Part shown: one piece after another, positions 1 through 7,600 of the stretch
How the letters are laid out: every line of letters starts with the position of its first letter
Numbering within the stretch: the stretch's first letter is position 1
The notes under the pieces: generated by a model
Database searches by the model: none
The model's input: the letters and a program-made list of their open reading frames with translations, nothing else
Told to the model about the DNA's origin: nothing
Program-made: the position numbers and the translations under genes
Assembly (NCBI GenBank): GCA_001247695.2
Contig: LGRX02024601.1
Coordinates: forward strand, 23,687-87,686
DNA: 64,000 nt
Source: Cymbomonas tetramitiformis
Lineage: Eukaryota > Chlorophyta > Pyramimonadophyceae > Pyramimonadales > Pyramimonadaceae
Direction of reading: 5' to 3'

Positions 1-3000
1 GCGCTGAGTGAGCAGTACAGGGTGTCGAGCTGCACGGAGCTGCAGGAGAGCACGGGCGGGGCGATCTCGGCGGAGACAGAGAGCGAGATCATCGCGCAGT
101 GTGCCGCGACGTGCGGGGCGTGTGCAACGCCGCCGGCACCGCCGCCGCATGACGACTATGTCGACTCCGACTCTGACTCCGATACTGATAGCGACTCCGA
201 CATTCCACCTTCTCCTCCGCCGCTGAGTCTTCCACGCCCACCTTCTCCTCCAACGCCGAGTCCTCCACCCCCATTGTCGCCACCCTCTCCGCTGCCACCC
301 TCACCGCCGCCACCCTCACCGCTGCCTCCATCCCCACCGCCGCAGGAGGAGTGCGGGGACAACTCGACGTACTCGGTGTACGTCATCGACGGCTACTACA
401 ACTGCTCGCAGCTGACGGCGCTGAGTGAGCAGTACAGGGTGTCGAGCTGCACGGAGCTGCAGGAGAGCACGGGCGGGGCGATCTCGGAGGAGACAGAGAG
501 CGAGATCATCGCGCAGTGTGCCGCGACGTGCGGGGCGTGTGCAACGCCGCCGGCACCGCCGCCGCGTGACGACTATGTCGACTCCGACTCTGACTCGGAT
601 ACTGTTAGCGACTCCGTCATTCCACCTTCTCCTCCGCCGCTGAGTCTTCCATCCCCACCTTCTCCTCCAACGCCGAGTCCTTCACCCCCATTGTCGCCAC
701 CCTCTCCGCTGCCACCCTCACCGCCGCCACCCTCACCGCTGCCTCCATCCCCACCGCCGCAGGAGGAGTGCGGGGACAACTCGACGTACTCGGTGTACGT
801 CATCGACGGCTACTACAACTGCTCGCAGCTGACGGCGCTGAGTGAGCAGTACAGGGTGTCGAGCTGCACGGAGCTGCAGGAGAGCACGGGCGGGGCGATC
901 TCGGCGGAGACAGAGAGCGAGATCATCGCGCAGTGTGCCGCGACGTGCGGGGCGTGTGCAACGCCGCCGGCACCGCCGCCGCGTGACGACTATGTCGACT
1001 CCGACTCTGACTCGGATACTGATAGCGACTCCGACATTCCACCTTCTCCTCCGCCGCTGAGTCTTCCATCCCCACCTTCTCCTCCAACGCCGAGTCCTTC
1101 ACCCCCATTGTCGCCACCCTCTCCGCTGCCACCCTCACCGCCGCCACCCTCACCGCTGCCTCCATCCCCACCGCCGCAGGAGGAGTGCGGGGACAACTCG
1201 ACGTACTCGGTGTACGTCATCGACGGCTACTACAACTGCTCGCAGCTGACGGCGCTGAGTGAGCAGTACAGGGTGTCGAGCTGCACGGAGCTGCAGGAGA
1301 GCACGGGCGGGGTGATCTCGGCGGAGACAGAGAGCGAGATCATCGCGCAGTGTGCCGCGACGTGCGGGGCGTGTGCAACGCCGCCGGCACCGCCGCCGCG
1401 TGACGACTATGTCGACTCCGACTCTGACTCCGATACTGATAGCGACTCCGACATTCCACCTTCTCCTCCGCCGCTGAGTCTTCCACCCCAACCTTCTCCT
1501 CCAACGCCGAGTCCTCCACCCCCATTGTCGCCACCCTCTCCGCTGCCACCCTCACCGCCGCCACCCTCACCGCTGCCTCCATCCCCACCGCCGCAGGAGG
1601 AGTGCGGGGACAACTCGACGTACTCGGTGTACGTCATCGACGGCTACTACAACTGCTCGCAGCTGACGGCGCTGAGTGAGCAGTACAGGGTGTCGAGCTG
1701 CACGGAGCTGCAGGAGAGCACGGGCGGGGCGATCTCGGAGGAGACAGAGAGCGAGATCATCGCGCAGTGTGCCGCGACGTGCGGGGCGTGTGCAACGCCG
1801 CCGGCACCGCCGCCGCGTGACGACTATGTCGACTCCGACTCTGACTCCGATACTGATAGCGACTCCGACATTCCACCTTCTCCTCCGCCGCTGAGTCTTC
1901 CACGCCCACCTTCTCCTCCAACGCCGAGTCCTCCACCCCCATTGTCGCCACCCTCTCCGCTGCCACCCTCACCGCCGCCACCCTCACCGCTGCCTCCATC
2001 CCCACCGCCGCAGGAGGAGTGCGGGGACAACTCGACGTACTCGGTGTACGTCATCGACGGCTACTACAACTGCTCGCAGCTGACGGCGCTGAGTGAGCAG
2101 TACAGGGTGTCGAGCTGCACGGAGCTGCAGGAGAGCACGGGCGGGGCGATCTCGGAGGAGACAGAGAGCGAGATCATCGCGCAGTGTGCCGCGACGTGCG
2201 GGGCGTGTGCAACGCCGCCGGCACCGCCGCCGCGTGACGACTATGTCGACTCCGACTCTGACTCGGATACTGTTAGCGACTCCGTCATTCCACCTTCTCC
2301 TCCGCCGCTGAGTCTTCCATCCCCACCTTCTCCTCCAACGCCGAGTCCTTCACCCCCATTGTCGCCACCCTCTCCGCTGCCACCCTCACCGCCGCCACCC
2401 TCACCGCTGCCTCCATCCCCACCGCCGCAGGAGGAGTGCGGGGACAACTCGACGTACTCGGTGTACGTCATCGACGGCTACTACAACTGCTCGCAGCTGA
2501 CGGCGCTGAGTGAGCAGTACAGGGTGTCGAGCTGCACGGAGCTGCAGGAGAGCACGGGCGGGGTGATCTCGGCGGAGACAGAGAGCGAGATCATCGCGCA
2601 GTGTGCCGCGACGTGCGGGGCGTGTGCAACGCCGCCGGCACCGCCGCCGCGTGACGACTATGTCGACTCCGACTCTGACTCCGATACTGATAGCGACTCC
2701 GACATTCCACCTTCTCCTCCGCCGCTGAGTCTTCCACCCCAACCTTCTCCTCCAACGCCGAGTCCTCCACCCCCATTGTCGCCACCCTCTCCGCTGCCAC
2801 CCTCACCGCCGCCACCCTCACCGCTGCCTCCATCCCCACCGCCGCAGGAGGAGTGCGGGGACAACTCGACGTACTCGGTGTACGTCATCGACGGCTACTA
2901 CAACTGCTCGCAGCTGACGGCGCTGAGTGAGCAGTACAGGGTGTCGAGCTGCACGGAGCTGCAGGAGAGTACGGGCGGGGCGATCTCGGAGGAGACAGAG

Positions 3001-4640
3001 AGCGAGATCATCACGCAGTGTGCCGCGACGTGCGGGGCGTGTGCAACGCCGCCGGCACCGCCGCCGCGTGACGACTATGTCGACTCCGACTCTGACTCCG
3101 ATACTGATAGCGACTCCGACATTCCACCTTCTCCTCCACCGCTGAGTCTTCCACGCCCACCTTCTCCTCCAACGCCGAGTCCTCCACCCCCATTGTCGCC
3201 ACCCTCTCCGCTGCCACCCTCACCGCCGCCACCCTCTTCGCTGCCTCCATCCCCACCGCCGCAGGAGGAGTGCGGGGACAACTCGACGTACTCGGTGTAC
3301 GTCATCGACGGCTACTACAACTGCTCGCAGCTGACGGCGCTGAGTGAGCAGTACAGGGTGTCGAGCTGCACGGAGCTGCAGGAGAGTACGGGCGGGGCGA
3401 TCTCGGAGGAGACAGAGAGCGAGATCATCACGCAGTGTGCCGCGACGTGCGGGGCGTGTGCAACGCCGCCGGCACCGCCGCCGCGTGACGACTATGTCGA
3501 CTCCGACTCTGACTCGGATACTGATAGCGACTCCGACATTCCACCTTCTCCTCCGCCGCTGAGTCTTCCATCCCCACCTTCTCCTCCAACGCCGAGTCCT
3601 TCACCCCCATTGTCGCCACCCTCTCCGCTGCCACCCTCACCGCCGCCACCCTCACCGCTGCCTCCATCCCCACCGCCGCAGGAGGAGTGCGGGGACAACT
3701 CGACGTACTCGGTGTACGTCATCGACGGCTACTACAACTGCTTGCAGCTGACGGCGCTGAGTGAGCAGTACGGGGTGTCGAGCTGCACGGAGCTGCACGA
3801 GAGCACGGGCGGGGCGATCTCGGCGGAGACAGAGAGCGAGATCATCGCGCAGTGTGCCGCGACGTGCGGGGCGTGTGCAACTCCGCCGACACCGACGCTG
3901 CATGACAACTATGTCGACTCCGACTCGGACTCGGACTACGATACCGACTCCGACATTCCACCTTCTCCTCCGCCGCCGAGTCCTCCACCCCCACCTTCTC
4001 CTCCAACACCGAGTCCTCCACCCCCATTGTCGCCACCCTCTCCGCTGCCACCCTCACCGCCGCCACCCTCACCGCTGCCTCCATCCCCACCGCCGCCGGA
4101 GGAGTGCGGGGACAACTCGACGTACTCGGTGTACGTCATCGACGGCTACTACAACTGCTCGCAGCTGACGGCGCTGAGTGAGCAGTACGGGGTGTCGAGC
4201 TGCACGGAGCTGCACGAGAGCACGGGCGGGGCGATCTCGGCGGAGACAGAGAGCGAGATCATCGCGCAGTGTGCCGCAACGTGCGGGGCGTGTGCAACGC
4301 CGCCACCACCGCCGCTGTCGCCGCCGCTGGAGGAGTGCGGGGACAACTCGACGTACTCGGTGTACGTCATCGACGGCTACTACAACTGCTCGCAGCTGAC
4401 GGCGCTGAGTGAGCAGTACGGGGTGTCGAGCTGCACGGAGCTGCACGAGAGCACGGGCGGGGCGATCTCGGCGGAGACAGAGAGCGAGATCATCGCGCAG
4501 TGTGCCGCGACGTGCGGGGCGTGTGCAACTCCGCCGGCACCGGCGCCGCATGACAACTATGTCGATTCCGACTCTGACTCGGACTCCGATACCGACTCCG
4601 ACATTCCACCTTCTCCTCCGCCGCTGAGTCTTCCACCCCC
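1..4640 (+). repeat. Tandem array of 12 ShK-like + acidic + proline-rich modules
   Basis: Modules recur every 417 bp (139 codons); equivalent points lie at about 2, 419, 836, 1253, 1670, 2087, 2504, 2921, 3338, 3755, 4172 and 4403. The penultimate unit is only 231 bp because its linker is lost. Each full module holds six cysteines in the ShK-like spacing (EEC, YNC, SSC, then QC..TCGAC), an acidic DSDSDSD stretch, and a ~45-residue Ser-Pro linker. ShK-like domains are common in algal and metazoan secreted proteins as disulfide-bonded folds; nothing here suggests toxicity. Adjacent units differ by few substitutions, and the last three are the most diverged. Confidence 0.9.
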
Positions 4641-7600
4641 ATCACCACCTCCACTCTCACCCGCCACCTCACCAACCACTTTGCCCACCTCTTTACCCAC
4701 CCGCTTGCCGACAGACTCCCCCACCCCCTCGCCGGCGGACTCCCCCACCACCTTACGGCCGCCACCTCCACCAGGCACTGTCACCGTTGACTCGGTCAAC
4801 TCCTCGACATCATTTTCGGGACTGGACATCTCCGCGTTTAGCAACGCCTCATTTTCTGCCGAATTCCAGGCCTCCTTCTCGTCGCAGATGGCAGCTGCCG
4901 CAGGGGTGGGAACCTCGGACGTCGAGGTGACCTCCATTGTGAGTGGCAGTGTCAGTATCACGTCTAGTGTGTATTTCCCCAGCACCGCTACATCTACCGC
5001 CTCCGCCTTCTCCACTACTCTCACCTCAAACCCTGAAGCGGTCTTCACCACCTTCGGGAGTACCTATGGCAATGTAAGCGTGGCCAGTGTCCACGTGGCA
5101 ACAGCCACACAGGTCTACTCACCACCGCTGCCACCACCACTTCCACCTTCTACTTCCCCACCTCCGTCACCGCCGCCACCTCCTCCGCCGCCGCCACCGC
5201 CTCCGTGCCCGCCGCCGCCATCACCACCTCCGCCGCCGCCTCCGCCACCGTGTCCCCCGCCACCACCCTCGGATTTTGCGGCTTATGCCGTTCCCTCCAT
5301 CCGCCTGACCAGTGCGTCGCCGGGGTTCCCCACGAGCTCCGTGGCGTCCGCCATCGCGTCGGCGCAGTTCTACCGCACCTTCGCAGCCTTCAACAATGAC
5401 ATCCCCGGCAGTTCAGGAAACGCGGAGCTCCAGCTGGGAGGCACGCCATGCTCTGGAGGGGATCTGCCTGACAGCTTCAGCACTCGCTCCAGTGGGTCGT
5501 TCGCGACTGATAAGGAGCAGGTTGCAGTGGTGCGCGCGGTGCTGAGGACCGGCACAATCTACCACGACAGGTCCAGCATCAGCGTGCAGTACTCGGTGGT
5601 GGATGAGGCTGGGCGGCCGCAGGTGGACCTATCAGGGCTGAGTATGCAGATGGTGATAAGCAACAGCGATGCGTCGTCGACACTGAGCGGCTCCTGCGGC
5701 ACGCCGGACTCCTCCACGGGGACAGCGGACTGCTCCTCCAGTGATACGGAGGTTTTCAGCTGGTTCAGCACATCAGGATCAAGCACAGCAAGTGTGGTGG
5801 TGAGGGCGGAGTACAGCGGGGCCGTGCTGGCAGAGAGCGCGGCGATGGAGATGACGCTTGCGGCGCAGGTGGCGCACTCGGGGATGAGCAGCGCCGGGAT
5901 GGTCATGACGATGCCGGCGAGCCCGCGATACGCTGGAGACTCTTTCACGTCGCAGGTGTACGGCCATACCAGCGGGTATCCTCTGAGTACCTTCGGGTTC
6001 ACGGTGCTGTACAACAGCGCTGTGCTGCAGTACGACTCGACGACGGGTGACTCAAAGTACCTTACCCCGACGGTGAACGACTACACGGAGGGGCAGGTGG
6101 TGGTGCTGACGAGCGGGCTGGCTGACGGGGTGACAAATGCTGATGTGACCGGAGAGGCCATCGAGTTGGCAACCATCCAGTTCAGGTTGGCGTCAGATGC
6201 GAGCGCCCGGACGCACAGCAACGCGCTGAACTGCACGGTGAAGGAGATGGTGAGCACGAACAGCGTGCAGCTGGACGGCACGGTGAACGCGCCGGCGCAG
6301 ATCAACGACGAGAAGGGCGGAGCAGTGTACGAGGGGCAGCTGAGCGTGCAAGCCACGGAGGTGGTGGGGATGTATGCGTACGTGAGCGAGGCCGAGCTGT
6401 TCAACACGGGTTTCCTGACGGGCACGGCGGTGACGAGTGAGGTCACGGTGAAAGAGGTGTACAATCAGGTGGGGGTGGCCGACGGGGTGGCGGCGAGCCC
6501 GGCATGCTCCATCGACTCTCAAGGCGAAGTGGCTTGGGCCTCCGGGTGCACGGTGACTTTGGACGAGAGCCACACGGCGGGGGCAAGCGCCGTGAATGTG
6601 ACGGTGCGGACCGGGTCGCACAGCTCGCGGGTGGCGGTGCGGGTGTGGTTCCCACAGGAGGTGAGGGCGTGGGTGAGCGATGCGGAGCTGAATGCCATCG
6701 CCGGGGCATTCCAGGTGCAGGCGTGCGCACAGCCACGGTTTCAGAGCACGAACATCGGGGCCACGGCGACGTTCGGTGGGGCGGGGCTGAGCAATGTGAG
6801 TGGGCTGGACGTCAGCTGCATGGTGGAGTTTGCATCCACAAACTCCACGGCGCTGGAGGTGAGCGGCACAAGTGCACAAGGGCTGTCCGTGGGCCAAGCC
6901 GACGTGTACATCACAGGCGGCGCGGAGGCTCTCGAGACGATGGGCAGAGCGCAAGTGGAGGTGGCGCAGACGGAGGTGACGGTGGAGCACATGAGCGCAA
7001 TGCTGACCACCGGCGCGGAATGGGACGCTCTGGAGTCATCGAGTGTGAGCCTGGATGCGGCGAGCCAGCTTGAGGTGAGAGTGACGCTGCAGCAGACGCT
7101 GACCAAGGAGGAGCAGTACGGTCCCATCTTCACGTATGCGCTGTTCTCCGACTCGAGTCTGGTGGAGCTGAAGCAGGCCGACGGGGTGGAGGTGAGCGTG
7201 AATCCGGACTACGTGGCCTGCCTGGAGCTGTCGGATGACACGGAGTCGAGTGCGGACATGAAGGGCACGGTGCCCAGCGGCGGAGAGAGTGGCTCATCCC
7301 ACGGCATGCTGTTGGTGAACTGGCAGGATGCGTGCACTGGCACCGAAATCTCGACAGGGATCGGGGAAGTGACGGTGGCCTTGTCTCCTCCGGTGTCTGC
7401 TGCGATCACGGCGAAGCACTCCTCGATTGCGAGATCAACGGACCCGGCTGCGGCGAGCCCCATCAGCGTCCCGACGTCGAGCGCCCTGACCGTGGTGATG
7501 ACATATGAAGATGGCACCACCAAGGATATCACCATGGACTCGAGGACTGTGTACAGTGTGGTGGCAGGGGCGGACTTGGTGCTGGTGGAGCCCAGCAGCG

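Noticed and set aside
1150..2742. Long minus-strand ORFs opposite the ShK array and the poly-Pro linkers
   Set aside because: They are compositional shadows of the repeated + strand modules, giving Arg-, Gly- or Trp-rich peptide with no domain.
1..4640. Regularly spaced repeats that might be read as a CRISPR-like array
   Set aside because: The 417-bp period is coding, with no short repeats separated by unique spacers; it is a protein module array.
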